Below, piece by piece: positions 1 to 10,131 of a stretch of 64,000 bases of DNA. The position numbers and the translations under genes were made by a program. The notes under the pieces are model-generated. The model was not told the origin of the DNA. It saw only the letters and a list, made by a program, of their open reading frames with translations, and did not search any database. The DNA lies in the NCBI RefSeq assembly GCF_965230805.1, contig NZ_OZ246019.1:1612001-1676000 (forward strand), in the 5' to 3' direction. This DNA comes from Marinifilum sp965230805 (GTDB lineage: Bacteria; Bacteroidota; Bacteroidia; Bacteroidales; Marinifilaceae). Each line of letters starts with the position of its first letter. Position 1 is the stretch's first letter.

Positions 1-1
1 G

Positions 2-298
2 AAAGATTTGGTTAGTAACATCCATGTTGGTGTTCCACTAAGCAAGTATAGAAAAACTTTTGGATCAGAACCTAGAATCCAGCTGAACGATAGTTTTGCA
101 ACCGTTGACGATATTCAATCTTTTATCGCTTCAGAAAGAGAAGCAAGAAAAGAAGAGTTGCGTAACAAGTTGACAACATCTCTAAAAGTTGACAGATACA
201 CTAAAATGGGTATTATTGTTGACATTAAACAAGAATTAAGAAAGGCAAGTGCTTTGAAGCTGAATTATTCAGCATTACAAGGTGCAGAAGAAAATTAA
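2..298 (+). CDS. ExbD/TolR-type biopolymer transport protein, C-terminal part (5' truncated by window)
   Basis: The reading frame is open to the left edge, so the TTG at position 8 is not the start; the N-terminal membrane anchor lies outside the window. The visible ~98 residues end with a MGIIVDIKQELRKA...LKLNYSA stretch, which resembles the periplasmic tail of Bacteroidota ExbD proteins. ExbD works with ExbB and TonB in the inner membrane to energise outer-membrane receptors, which would fit the two TonB-dependent receptors elsewhere in the window. A strong hairpin terminator follows directly, so this is the last gene of its operon. The family call rests on tail similarity only; exbB or tonB should lie just upstream. 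Confidence 0.7.
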   Translation, partial: KDLVSNIHVGVPLSKYRKTFGSEPRIQLNDSFATVDDIQSFIASEREARKEELRNKLTTSLKVDRYTKMGIIVDIKQELRKASALKLNYSALQGAEEN

Positions 299-321
299 TA
301 TTTTCGAGCTTTAAGATTTAA

Positions 322-348
322 AAGGAGTCCATCAGGGCTCCTTTTTTT
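322..348 (+). terminator. Rho-independent terminator after the ExbD-like gene
   Basis: A seven-base stem (GGAGTCC / GGGCTCC, one G-T pair) with an ATCA loop is followed by a run of seven T, 24 bases after the stop codon. Confidence 0.85.
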
Positions 349-366
349 ATGACTAAAAATAAGTGC

Positions 367-406
367 ACAAAAAAGCCTGAAGTACTATACCAGTATTACT
401 TCAGGC
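367..406 (-). terminator. Terminator of the tRNA-Arg gene
   Basis: Perfect 10-bp stem (GCCTGAAGTA / TACTTCAGGC, 375-406) with a 12-base loop. On the minus strand it is followed by a T run at 368-374, immediately 3' of the tRNA. Confidence 0.8.
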
Positions 407-411
407 ATTTG

Positions 412-485
412 TGATCCCGGCGGGATTCAAACCCACGACCTTCAGAACCGGAATCTGACGTTCTATTCATCTGAACTACGGGACC
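412..485 (-). tRNA. tRNA-Arg (anticodon CCG)
   Basis: A 74-nt cloverleaf reads on the minus strand. The acceptor stem GGTCCCG pairs with CGGGATC (one G-U), the discriminator is A, and the anticodon stem TCAGA/TCTGA encloses loop TTCCGGT, giving anticodon CCG. The T arm GTGGG-TTTGAAT-CCCGC is intact. The CCA end is not encoded. A minus-strand terminator follows. Confidence 0.95.
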
Positions 486-644
486 AATTGCGAGCACAAA
501 TTTATAAAATTATTTTATTCCTCTCTCCTACTGCAACTCTCAATATAAAATTGTTTTCCCTAAAAGGTGTAAATCACTATTAACCAATTTCTAATAAATA
601 CACCATATGACTCCAAAACAGCTCCTATATTTATAAACTTTTAC

Positions 645-652
645 TAATTTTG
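645..652 (+). promoter_or_regulatory. -7 element of the leuS promoter
   Basis: TAATTTTG matches the Bacteroidota sigma-A -7 consensus TAnnTTTG, 43 bases before the chosen leuS ATG. No clear -33 box was identified. Confidence 0.5.
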
Positions 653-695
653 CGAACTAAATACATTGAAATCATCAAACATTATCAATACTACA

Positions 696-3455
696 ATGGA
701 GTACACATTCAAAGAAATAGAACAAAAATGGCAAAAATACTGGAACGACAATAAAACCTATAGGGTTGATGTAGATGCGGACAAGCCAAAATTTTATGTG
801 CTTGACATGTTCCCATACCCATCTGGAGCGGGATTACATGTTGGTCACCCTCTAGGTTACATCGCTTCAGATATCTATTCTCGTTACAAAACTCTAAGAG
901 GTTTTAATGTACTCCACCCAATGGGATATGATGCTTATGGACTGCCAGCAGAACAATACGCTATTCAAACCGGACAGCATCCTGCCATTACAACTGAGCA
1001 AAATATTACTCGTTACAGAGAACAGTTGGATAAAATCGGCTTCTCTTTCGATTGGGACAGAGAAGTGCGTACTTGTGATCCTGAATATTACAAATGGACA
1101 CAGTGGGCATTTATTCAAATGTTCAATCACTATTTCGATAACGAAACAGAAAAAGCCCAACCAATTTCAGCATTGGTAGCGAAATTCGAAACAGAAGGAA
1201 ATGCCAATGTAAATGCAGTCTGCTCGGAAACTGATATTTTCACAGCTGAAGAGTGGAAAAAGTTATCAAATAAAGACCAACAAGAAATTCTTTTGAATTA
1301 TCGTTTGGCTTACCTTGCCGATACAATGGTAAACTGGTGTCCTGAATTAGGAACCGTTTTGGCCAACGATGAAGTAAAAGATGGGTTATCTGAGAGAGGT
1401 GGTCATCCTGTTGTTCAAAAGAAAATGCGTCAATGGTCGCTTCGAGTATCTGCATACGCTAAAAGATTATTGGATGGTCTTGACAATTTGGAATGGACGG
1501 ATTCTTTGAAAGAAATTCAGAAAAACTGGATTGGTCGTTCGGTAGGTGCCGAAGTAAATTTTGGTGTAAAAGATTCAGACATCAAAATGGAAATCTTTAC
1601 CACTCGACCTGATACAATTTTTGGAGTTACTTTCATGGTTCTTGCCCCGGAAAGTGAATTGGTTGATACTTTAACCACTCCTGAGTTCCGAGCAAAAGTT
1701 GATGCATATATTGAAGCTACAAAGAAGAAAACCGAAAGAGAACGTTTGGCTGATGTAAAAACGGTTAGCGGCGAGTTCACTGGTGCTTATGCAATTCATC
1801 CATTTACAGGAGAAGAAATTCCAATCTGGGTAAGCGATTATGTATTGGCAGGATATGGAACCGGTGCTATTATGGCAGTACCAGCTCACGATAGCCGTGA
1901 CTATGCATTTGCAAAACATTTCGATTTGCCAATTATCCAAGTAGTATCTGGTGGAGATATTTCTGAAGAATCATACGATGCTAAGGAAGGAAAATCGATG
2001 AACTCGGATTTCCTAAACGGATTAGATGTTAAGGATGCGATTGTAAAAGCAAATGAAGAGATAGAAGCAAGAAGCTTAGGTAAGAAAAAAATCAACTATC
2101 GCCTAAGAGATGCGATATTCTCTCGTCAACGATATTGGGGAGAACCATTCCCTGTATATTTCAAAGAGAACATGCCTTACATGATGGAGATGGATAAGTT
2201 GCCTTTGGAATTACCAGAAATTGACAAGTATTTGCCAACCGAAAGTGGTGAGCCACCTTTGGGACGTGCGAAAGACTGGACCACAGCCGAAGGCTATTCC
2301 ATTGAATTGAATACCATGCCAGGTTTTGCAGGATCATCAGCTTATTATTTGCGCTATATGGATCCTCGAAACAACAACGAATTGGTTTCTAAAGAAGCTA
2401 ACGAATACTGGCAAGATGTTGATTTGTATATCGGTGGAACAGAGCATGCAACGGGACACTTGATTTATTCACGCTTTTGGAACAAGTTCTTATTCGACAT
2501 CAATGAGGTTTGTAAAGATGAACCATTCAAAAAGTTGATCAACCAAGGGATGATTCAGGGACGATCAAACTTTGTATACCGAGTAAAAAACTCCAACAAA
2601 TTTGTTTCATACGGATTAAGAAAGGAATACGAAACAACTGCTATTCATGTTGACGTTAACATTGTAAAAAACGATATTTTAGATACATACGCATTCAAAG
2701 CCTGGAGACCAGAATTCCAAGATGCTGAGTTTATTCTTGAAGATAACAAATACATTTGTGGTTGGGCTATTGAGAAGATGTCGAAGTCGATGTTTAACGT
2801 TGTTAACCCAGACGTAATTGTAGAAGAATATGGTGCTGACACACTACGCTTGTACGAAATGTTTCTTGGACCATTAGAAGCCCACAAACCATGGGATACT
2901 AATGGTATCGACGGGGTTCACAAATTCTTAAAGAAACTTTGGAGATTATTCTTTAAAGAAGATACCTTTGAAGTTTCTGAAGAAAAGCCGAGCAAAGATG
3001 AATTGAAGATTCTTCATAAAACCATCAAGAAAATTCAGGATGATATTGAAAGATTTTCTTTCAACACGTCTATTTCTGCTTTCATGATTTGTGTAAACGA
3101 ATTAAGCAGCCTGAAGTGCAACAACAAGGTCATATTAGAAGACTTTTTAAAACTTCTTGCTCCATTCGCCCCTCACATTTCAGAAGAACTTTGGAGCCTA
3201 TGCGGAAATAGTGAAAGCATTACCAAAACAAGTTTTCCTGAATTCAATGAAAGTTTCGTAGCTGAAGATACTCATTCTTATCCCGTGTCATTTAATGGTA
3301 AAATGAGGTTTAAGTTAGAGTTATCATTGAGTATGAGTAAGGAGGAGATTGAGCAAGAAGTTCTAAATTGCGAGCAATCTCAAAAATGGATTGATGGTAA
3401 GACTCCTAAGAAAGTGATCATCGTTCCTAAAAAGATCATCAACATAGTTGTATAA
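696..3455 (+). CDS. leuS: Leucyl-tRNA synthetase
   Basis: Class I aminoacyl-tRNA synthetase that charges tRNA-Leu in the cytoplasm. The HIGH-type motif appears as PYPSGAGLHVGH near residue 40, the CP1 editing domain shows TRPDTIFG and GTGAIMAVPAHDSRDYAF, and the class I KMSKS loop lies near residue 694. About 919 residues is normal for the family in Bacteroidota. Start chosen at ATG 696 (MEYTFKEIEQKW), the usual beginning of LeuRS; an upstream TTG at 666 would add ten unrelated residues close to the promoter. Monocistronic, with its own promoter and a weak hairpin terminator that overlaps an alternative start of the next gene. Confidence 0.97.
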   Translation: MEYTFKEIEQKWQKYWNDNKTYRVDVDADKPKFYVLDMFPYPSGAGLHVGHPLGYIASDIYSRYKTLRGFNVLHPMGYDAYGLPAEQYAIQTGQHPAITTEQNITRYREQLDKIGFSFDWDREVRTCDPEYYKWTQWAFIQMFNHYFDNETEKAQPISALVAKFETEGNANVNAVCSETDIFTAEEWKKLSNKDQQEILLNYRLAYLADTMVNWCPELGTVLANDEVKDGLSERGGHPVVQKKMRQWSLRVSAYAKRLLDGLDNLEWTDSLKEIQKNWIGRSVGAEVNFGVKDSDIKMEIFTTRPDTIFGVTFMVLAPESELVDTLTTPEFRAKVDAYIEATKKKTERERLADVKTVSGEFTGAYAIHPFTGEEIPIWVSDYVLAGYGTGAIMAVPAHDSRDYAFAKHFDLPIIQVVSGGDISEESYDAKEGKSMNSDFLNGLDVKDAIVKANEEIEARSLGKKKINYRLRDAIFSRQRYWGEPFPVYFKENMPYMMEMDKLPLELPEIDKYLPTESGEPPLGRAKDWTTAEGYSIELNTMPGFAGSSAYYLRYMDPRNNNELVSKEANEYWQDVDLYIGGTEHATGHLIYSRFWNKFLFDINEVCKDEPFKKLINQGMIQGRSNFVYRVKNSNKFVSYGLRKEYETTAIHVDVNIVKNDILDTYAFKAWRPEFQDAEFILEDNKYICGWAIEKMSKSMFNVVNPDVIVEEYGADTLRLYEMFLGPLEAHKPWDTNGIDGVHKFLKKLWRLFFKEDTFEVSEEKPSKDELKILHKTIKKIQDDIERFSFNTSISAFMICVNELSSLKCNNKVILEDFLKLLAPFAPHISEELWSLCGNSESITKTSFPEFNESFVAEDTHSYPVSFNGKMRFKLELSLSMSKEEIEQEVLNCEQSQKWIDGKTPKKVIIVPKKIINIVV

Positions 3456-3487
3456 ATTAGAAAACATTTAGTTTAAATCACGCAAAA

Positions 3488-3524
3488 GGCTTCGTTTTCT
3501 TTCTAAGATGAAGTCTTTTTTCTT
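3488..3524 (+). terminator. Probable terminator after leuS
   Basis: GGCTTCG can pair with TGAAGTC (two G-U pairs) across a 14-base loop, followed by a CTTTTTTCTT tract. The ATG at 3508 lies inside this structure, which argues that the downstream gene starts at 3547 instead. Confidence 0.5.
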
Positions 3525-3546
3525 ACATCCAAATAGTAACAAATCA

Positions 3547-4407
3547 ATGAAAATATCAATTTCTGAAATAAGATCGTATGCGATTATTACTTTAGGATTG
3601 TTTATCTATAGTTTTGGATGGACTGCTTTCCTAATTCCTTCTGAAATTGTAGCAGGAGGTGTTGGAGGGATTGGTACAATTATTTATTACGCAACAGAAA
3701 AGTGTATTCCTGTTGGATACTCCTTTTTTGCTATAAATACCGTATTGATATTAATCGCACTTCGGGTTTTGGGAAGCCGGTTTGGAATCAAAACCATATA
3801 TGCCATTGTAGTTGGTTCTTTACTTCTTGCTCTTCAGCAACGATGGATTACCCAAGCTTTGGTCGACGAAAAGTTTATGGCTAGTATTATTGGTGGAATT
3901 TTGGCAGGTGCTGGAGTTGGAATAACCATAACACAGGGCGGAAGTACCGGAGGTACAGATATTGTAGCCATGATGATTAACAAATATAAAAATATTGGTC
4001 CTGGTAGAATTATTCTCTATATCGATATATTTATCATTGCATCATCCTACCTAGTTTTTAAGGATATTTCTACACTTGTTTATGGTTATGTGGAAATGGC
4101 TATTGCTGCATACACCATAGACATAACAATTTCTGGAGCCAAGCAATCGGCTCAATTGTTTATCATTTCAAAAAACTACGAGAAAGTTGCAGAGTTGTTA
4201 AGCAAAGAAACAGGAAGAGGATTAACAATGGTTCATATCACCGGATGGTATACGAAGGAAGAAAATAAAATGCTAATGCTCGTGGTAAGAAAACACGAAA
4301 CACGCCATGTATTTAAAATAATCAAAGAAACTGATCCCAAAGCCTTCATTTCCATGGGATCGGTAATGGGGGCATATGGTCTGGGATTTGAAGAAATAAG
4401 AGCTTAA
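3547..4407 (+). CDS. YitT family membrane protein (DUF161 plus DUF2179), copy 1
   Basis: Predicted inner-membrane protein of the YitT family; no transport substrate is established for most members. Five or six hydrophobic helices occupy residues 10-185, with the glycine-rich signature ITQGGSTGGTDIVAMMINKY, and a C-terminal cytosolic DUF2179 (PII-like fold) domain ends in FISMGSVMGAYGLGF. Start placed at ATG 3547: it aligns with the neighbouring paralogue and avoids the leuS terminator hairpin; ATG 3508 would give 299 residues. The next gene is a paralogue 12 bases downstream, so the two are probably co-transcribed and may form a hetero-oligomer (inference). Confidence 0.88.
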   Translation: MKISISEIRSYAIITLGLFIYSFGWTAFLIPSEIVAGGVGGIGTIIYYATEKCIPVGYSFFAINTVLILIALRVLGSRFGIKTIYAIVVGSLLLALQQRWITQALVDEKFMASIIGGILAGAGVGITITQGGSTGGTDIVAMMINKYKNIGPGRIILYIDIFIIASSYLVFKDISTLVYGYVEMAIAAYTIDITISGAKQSAQLFIISKNYEKVAELLSKETGRGLTMVHITGWYTKEENKMLMLVVRKHETRHVFKIIKETDPKAFISMGSVMGAYGLGFEEIRA

Positions 4408-4419
4408 AACGATTGAAAA

Positions 4420-5283
4420 ATGAGCACAAGAACATCATTATCAGAAAATATTCGATCATACTTCATTATTACAATTGGTTTGCTAATAGGTGCATTAGCA
4501 TGGACGGGATTTATAATCCCGGCAGGAATTGTAGGATCAGGTGTTAGCGGAATTGCAACCATGATTTATTTTGTTACAGGTATAAAAGTTGGCTATAGTG
4601 TATTTCTTATCAATACGGTATTCCTTCTTGTTTCATTAAGGGTACTTGGTTTCTCTTTTGGAATTAAAACCCTTTATGGCATTATAGTGATTTCATTTTT
4701 TCTATGGTTATTCCAATCAATAATCCCCGAACCTTTGGTTTCTGATCGTTTCATGTGCTCTATAATTGGAGGTATTATGGCTGGCGCAGGTGCAGGGATG
4801 ATCTTATCTCGTGGTGGTAGCACAGGAGGAACCGACATTCTTGCCATGATGATTAACAAATATAAAAACTACAGTCCCGGGCAATTGCTCTTAACCATTG
4901 ATGTAGTTATCATCTCCTCTTCCTATTTTTTAGAAAATTCCATCGAACAAGTGGTTTACGGATTTGTAACAATGGGAGTTAGTGCTTATTGTATTGATAT
5001 GATAATTGAAGGTAGCAAGCAGTCTGTTCAATTTATTATTTTCACGCAAAAACCTGAATTACTTCGTAATAACTTAATTCATAATCTTGATCAAGGTCTT
5101 ACAATAATTGACGCTAAAGGTGGGTACAGCAGCAAGGATGTTAAAATCCTAATGGTGTTGGCGAAAAAAAGAGATTCACAAACCATTCTTAAAATGATAA
5201 AGAATATAGAGCCTGATGCGTTTATTTCTCTTGGCAGTGTAATGGGAGTTTATGGAAAGGGATTTGATAGCATTAAGTCTTAA
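4420..5283 (+). CDS. YitT family membrane protein (DUF161 plus DUF2179), copy 2
   Basis: 287-residue paralogue of the preceding gene, 12 bases after its stop. The same architecture is visible: hydrophobic helices to about residue 180, the signature LSRGGSTGGTDILAMMINKY, and a C-terminal DUF2179 domain ending FISLGSVMGVYGKGF. Copies share motifs and length but have clearly diverged, so the duplication is old rather than recent. Function is unknown beyond the family assignment; related YitT proteins are multi-pass inner-membrane proteins. Confidence 0.9.
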   Translation: MSTRTSLSENIRSYFIITIGLLIGALAWTGFIIPAGIVGSGVSGIATMIYFVTGIKVGYSVFLINTVFLLVSLRVLGFSFGIKTLYGIIVISFFLWLFQSIIPEPLVSDRFMCSIIGGIMAGAGAGMILSRGGSTGGTDILAMMINKYKNYSPGQLLLTIDVVIISSSYFLENSIEQVVYGFVTMGVSAYCIDMIIEGSKQSVQFIIFTQKPELLRNNLIHNLDQGLTIIDAKGGYSSKDVKILMVLAKKRDSQTILKMIKNIEPDAFISLGSVMGVYGKGFDSIKS

Positions 5284-5326
5284 ATTCTTAAAAAAACTTA
5301 AATCCAAGAATCAAACCTACTTCTTG

Positions 5327-5357
5327 TTGTGTGACTATAAAAACAGTTATACCTTTG
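5327..5357 (+). promoter_or_regulatory. Promoter upstream of the M23 peptidase gene
   Basis: TTG (5327-5329), a 20-base spacer, then TACCTTTG (5350-5357), matching TTG / TAnnTTTG. It would give an unusually long leader of about 125 bases. Confidence 0.5.
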
Positions 5358-5485
5358 GGTGCAATTGAAAATACCGAAAAGTAAAAGCCTGACTACAATT
5401 ATTATTACATCCCCAAGTATAATGATTTTAATCTTACACGACTCTCAATGTCTATTGGGATGGTAATTAAAAGAAATTTTAACAG

Positions 5486-6799
5486 ATGAAAAGATTCTTC
5501 AACTACAAAACCATTATTATTGCCAGTACAGTATTAATAGGATCGTTATTATTTAAAAAATACAAATCGGATATACCAGAAGAAGTAAAAAAAGAAAGTC
5601 ATCAATTAATAGATTCCACAGAATTTGCACCTGTTAATTTAAAATACGGGTTTCCTATTGATGATTTTGAAGTTGAAGAAAACAAGGTAAAGAAAAACCA
5701 AAGTCTGTCAACTATATTAAGACAATACAATGTATCGTATGCTGCAATTGATAAGATTGCAAAAAAAGCCAAAAAGGTTTTTAATGTAAGAAGAATCCAA
5801 TCAGGACGAGAATATTCTGTTTTGTTTTCGAAAGATAGCTTAAGAGCTGCTGAATATTTTGTATACGAAAACACACCCGTAGAGTATATTGTTTTTGATT
5901 TACGCGATACTTTGCATGTATACAAAGGAGAAAAAGAAATTGTATATAAACGCAAACAACTTAAAGGAACCATAGAAAGTTCGCTTTGGAATGCAATGGT
6001 AGAAGCTAAGGCTAATCCTGTTTTATCCATCGAGTTATCAGAAATCTATGCTTGGACCATTGATTTCTTCGGCATTGGAAAAGGCGATCAGTTTAATATT
6101 ATATACGAAGAAGCTTTTGTTGATGATGAGCCAATTCATGAAATAAAAGTGCTGGCTGCCAATTTTATTCATCACAAATCAAATAATTATGCCTTTGCTT
6201 TTAAAGAAGATGATAAGCAAGGATTTTTTGATGAAGAAGGAAAAAGTTTGCAAAAAGCATTTCTTAAAGCACCTCTGCGCTATTCAAGAATAAGTTCCAG
6301 ATTCTCGAACCGAAGATTCCATCCAGTCCTAAAAAGATATAGAGCGCATCATGGTGTTGATTACGCAGCACCTACAGGAACACCTGTCCATACGATTGGC
6401 GACGGTGTAATTATTAAAAAAGGATATCAGAAGAATGGAGGTGGAAGATATTTAAAAATTAAACACAATAGTGTTTACACCACTACTTATATGCACTTAT
6501 CAAGATTCGAAAAAGGAATGAAATCAGGAGTTCGGGTAAAACAAGGACAAACCATTGGTTATGTAGGTTCCACAGGATTAGCAACTGGTCCGCATCTCGA
6601 TTTTAGAGTTCATAAAAACGGAAGTCCGATTAACCCACTAAAAATAAAATCCCCTCCCGTTGCCCCAGTAAAGAAAGAAAACAGGGATCAATTTGAAGTT
6701 CTTAAAAACAAACTAATGCATGAATTACATGGCTTAGATCTCACTCCTAAAGCATTAAATCCAGATTCATTATACCATGCCATTGACGACCAAAAGTAA
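5486..6799 (+). CDS. M23 family metallopeptidase, membrane-anchored (LytM-like)
   Basis: Cell-wall peptidase homologue of 437 residues. An N-terminal hydrophobic segment (residues ~8-24, no lipobox) anchors or exports it. The middle region (residues ~65-250) resembles the Csd3/MepM-type regulatory part seen in longer M23 proteins. The C-terminal domain (residues ~265-400) carries the first zinc-ligand pair in HHGVDYAAPTG. The usual HxH motif reads GPHLDF, so the second His, normally a zinc ligand, is Asp. M23 enzymes cut peptide cross-links in peptidoglycan; with this substitution activity is uncertain. It faces purN, and a shared palindromic terminator lies between them. Confidence 0.9.
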   Translation: MKRFFNYKTIIIASTVLIGSLLFKKYKSDIPEEVKKESHQLIDSTEFAPVNLKYGFPIDDFEVEENKVKKNQSLSTILRQYNVSYAAIDKIAKKAKKVFNVRRIQSGREYSVLFSKDSLRAAEYFVYENTPVEYIVFDLRDTLHVYKGEKEIVYKRKQLKGTIESSLWNAMVEAKANPVLSIELSEIYAWTIDFFGIGKGDQFNIIYEEAFVDDEPIHEIKVLAANFIHHKSNNYAFAFKEDDKQGFFDEEGKSLQKAFLKAPLRYSRISSRFSNRRFHPVLKRYRAHHGVDYAAPTGTPVHTIGDGVIIKKGYQKNGGGRYLKIKHNSVYTTTYMHLSRFEKGMKSGVRVKQGQTIGYVGSTGLATGPHLDFRVHKNGSPINPLKIKSPPVAPVKKENRDQFEVLKNKLMHELHGLDLTPKALNPDSLYHAIDDQK

Positions 6800-6807
6800 A
6801 GATCACA

Positions 6808-6857
6808 CCTAAAATAATAGAGCAATTACTTTAAAGTAATTGCTCTATTATTTTAGG
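6808..6857. terminator. Perfect 50-bp palindrome acting as bidirectional terminator
   Basis: Two perfect 25-base arms with no loop (CCTAAAATAATAGAGCAATT... and its exact reverse complement). T-rich arms on either strand can terminate both the M23 gene (+) and purN (-). The right arm contains the purN stop codon and its last codons. Confidence 0.85.
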
Positions 6858-7391
6858 GAAATGTTCATATTCCAATTTGTGAACCTTAGTTGCCACATCC
6901 TCGGCAGTATCTGAAGCTTTGACGAAACACCTTGCCTGAAACACTACTTTACCTTCGTCGTAATTCTCACTTACCATGTGGATCGTAATTCCTGACTCAT
7001 CCTCTTCATTTTCCACCACAGCTTCATGCACATTCATTCCATACATTCCCTTTCCTCCATATTTTGGCAAAAGTGCAGGATGAATATTCACAATTCTATT
7101 GGGATACATTTGTATCAGATACTTGGGTACCAACCACAGAAAACCAGCAAGTACAACAAAATCAACCTTCATTTCCTTTAAATAATCCATCACCTTATCT
7201 GATTCTTTAAAGTCCTTTTTAGAAAAAACCAAAGTAGGTATATCCAATTTTTCAGCTCTTTTTATTACAAAAGCTTCAGCATTATTTGTGAGAATACAAA
7301 CAATATCAACATCTGGCTTATCTTTAAAATACAAGGCTATATTTTCAGCATTAGTTCCTGATCCCGAGGCAAATACAGCAATTCTATTCAT
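6831..7391 (-). CDS. purN: Phosphoribosylglycinamide formyltransferase
   Basis: Transfers the formyl group of 10-formyl-THF to GAR in purine synthesis. At 186 residues it is the normal short PurN. The N-terminal ASGSGTNAENI loop binds the phosphate, IVNIHPALLP carries the catalytic Asn and His, and DESGITIHMV carries the conserved Asp region near residue 140. Transcribed divergently from acpP with a -7 element at 7419-7426. The last eight or so codons and the stop lie within a perfect palindrome, so the 3' end of the coding sequence doubles as the terminator stem. Confidence 0.95.
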   Translation of the reverse strand: MNRIAVFASGSGTNAENIALYFKDKPDVDIVCILTNNAEAFVIKRAEKLDIPTLVFSKKDFKESDKVMDYLKEMKVDFVVLAGFLWLVPKYLIQMYPNRIVNIHPALLPKYGGKGMYGMNVHEAVVENEEDESGITIHMVSENYDEGKVVFQARCFVKASDTAEDVATKVHKLEYEHFPKIIEQLL

Positions 7392-7418
7392 GGTGTTTTG
7401 TTGTTAAAATATTGTTGA

Positions 7419-7426
7419 CAAAGGTA
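7419..7426 (-). promoter_or_regulatory. -7 element of the purN promoter
   Basis: Minus-strand TACCTTTG (plus CAAAGGTA) matches TAnnTTTG and lies 28 bases before the purN ATG. No good -33 box was found. Confidence 0.45.
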
Positions 7427-7505
7427 TATAAAAGGCATTGGAAGTAAAATAATTTCTCTGGAAAAGGAAAAAGAATTACATTTGTCCCCAACTTTGTAAA
7501 AAAGA

Positions 7506-7537
7506 TTTGAATTTTTTCAAGTAAATTTATTTCTTTG
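7506..7537 (+). promoter_or_regulatory. acpP promoter
   Basis: TTTG (7506-7509), a 20-base spacer and TTTCTTTG (7530-7537), one mismatch to TAnnTTTG, 50 bases ahead of the acpP ATG. Confidence 0.5.
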
Positions 7538-7587
7538 CACAGTTGAAAATTAATTAGTTTAATATTAATCATTTAAATTTTAAAGTT

Positions 7588-7824
7588 ATGTCTGATATTG
7601 CATCTAGAGTAAAAGCTATCATTGTTGATAAGTTGGGTGTAGACGAAACTGAAGTAACTCCAGAAGCAAGCTTCACTAACGATCTAGGAGCTGACTCATT
7701 GGATACAGTTGAGCTAATCATGGAATTCGAGAAAGAATTTAACATCGCTATTCCAGATGATCAAGCAGAAAACATCGGTACAGTAGGTGACGCTGTTTCT
7801 TACATCGAGGAAAACGCTAAGTAA
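7588..7824 (+). CDS. acpP: Acyl carrier protein
   Basis: Small acidic 78-residue carrier of growing fatty-acyl chains. The phosphopantetheine attachment Ser sits in DLGADSLDTVELIMEFEKEF, the canonical DSL motif near residue 37. fabF follows 22 bases downstream and rnc after that, the standard acpP-fabF-rnc order seen across Bacteroidota. Codons are strongly biased, as expected for a highly expressed gene. Confidence 0.98.
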   Translation: MSDIASRVKAIIVDKLGVDETEVTPEASFTNDLGADSLDTVELIMEFEKEFNIAIPDDQAENIGTVGDAVSYIEENAK

Positions 7825-7846
7825 TTATTAACCAGATCCCTTTTTT

Positions 7847-9100
<1,254 letters not shown>

Positions 9101-9103
9101 TTT

Positions 9104-9844
9104 GTGATTAAGTCTATTATTCAATCCATAAAACTTTTTTTCTTTCCCGGAAGGGAGTTTTATGGATTGTTGTTTGATTTTTTAGGGTTTTATCCAAACA
9201 AACCCGACTTGTATGAACTAGCTTTCATACACAAATCGGCCAGCATCCCAAAAGATGGCTACAATATGAATAATGAGCGTCTAGAATATCTTGGAGACGC
9301 AATTCTTGGTGCCATTATTGCCGATATCCTTTACAAATACTTTCCCAATAAAGATGAAGGGTTTTTAACCCAAATCCGATCGAAAATTGTAAGCAGGGAA
9401 TCCCTAAACAAACTTGCTCTGAAGATAGGTTTGAATAATCATGTTGTATCCAATGTAAATATGAACAACAACAAACATATTTATGGCGATGCATTCGAAG
9501 CATTAATTGGTGCAATTTATCTAGACCAAGGTTACCTTAAGACACGCATCTTTATTGAAGACAAGATCTTTAAAAAATACATTAACCTAGAAGAAGTGGT
9601 TACTATAGAAACCAATTTTAAAAGCAAGCTGATTGAGTGGGCTCAAAAAAACAAAAAAGACGTTTATTTTGACACTCAGGAGGATGGTGTTGACAAAACT
9701 TTGCACTTGCCTCTTTTTATTTCTGAAGTTGAAGTAGAGGAAGTAAAAATGGGTAAAGGAATTGGAACCTCGAAGAAAGAAGCGCAGCAGAAAGCTGCAC
9801 GCGAAGCACTTAAAAGAATCAACCAAAAAGAGTTGGCATCTTAA
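9104..9844 (+). CDS. rnc: Ribonuclease III
   Basis: Double-strand-specific endoribonuclease acting on rRNA precursors and structured RNAs. The signature NNERLEYLGDAILGAIIADI holds the catalytic acidic residues near residue 50, and a C-terminal double-stranded RNA-binding domain (residues ~170-240) ends in the conserved KKEAQQKAAREAL helix. Start is GTG 9104, three bases after the fabF stop; no in-frame ATG is nearby. At 246 residues it is normal. A ~700-base gap with a candidate minus-strand small RNA follows. Confidence 0.96.
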   Translation: MIKSIIQSIKLFFFPGREFYGLLFDFLGFYPNKPDLYELAFIHKSASIPKDGYNMNNERLEYLGDAILGAIIADILYKYFPNKDEGFLTQIRSKIVSRESLNKLALKIGLNNHVVSNVNMNNNKHIYGDAFEALIGAIYLDQGYLKTRIFIEDKIFKKYINLEEVVTIETNFKSKLIEWAQKNKKDVYFDTQEDGVDKTLHLPLFISEVEVEEVKMGKGIGTSKKEAQQKAAREALKRINQKELAS

Positions 9845-10130
9845 TTCAATTTTTCGTTTCTACCATAGCATATTCTTTAAGTTCGGATTAGACTGAGCTG
9901 AAATTACTAAGCACTTTGTTTACAAGCTTAATTCGAATTTAAATCCAGTAACACTCATTATGGAAGAAGTCCCCTCATTTTATCCTTTTAAGTTTATTCT
10001 TCCTTAAAGAATATCGCCATAGCTATGACCATGCATCTATTTTCTTGCTTTGACTTAACTCAAATTTCAAATGGTCAACATTCGGGAAAGCTTACAATAA
10101 TAAAAACTAGTATCACAAGTTAACAGTTAC
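9845..10130. other. Intergenic, no gene seen
   Basis: AT-rich DNA between rnc and the candidate small RNA. No open frame with coding character, tRNA or convincing terminator was found. Confidence 0.5.
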
Positions 10131-10131
10131 T

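Noticed and set aside
666..695. Earlier TTG start for leuS
   Set aside because: The extra ten residues are not seen in LeuRS, and ATG 696 gives the standard N-terminus.
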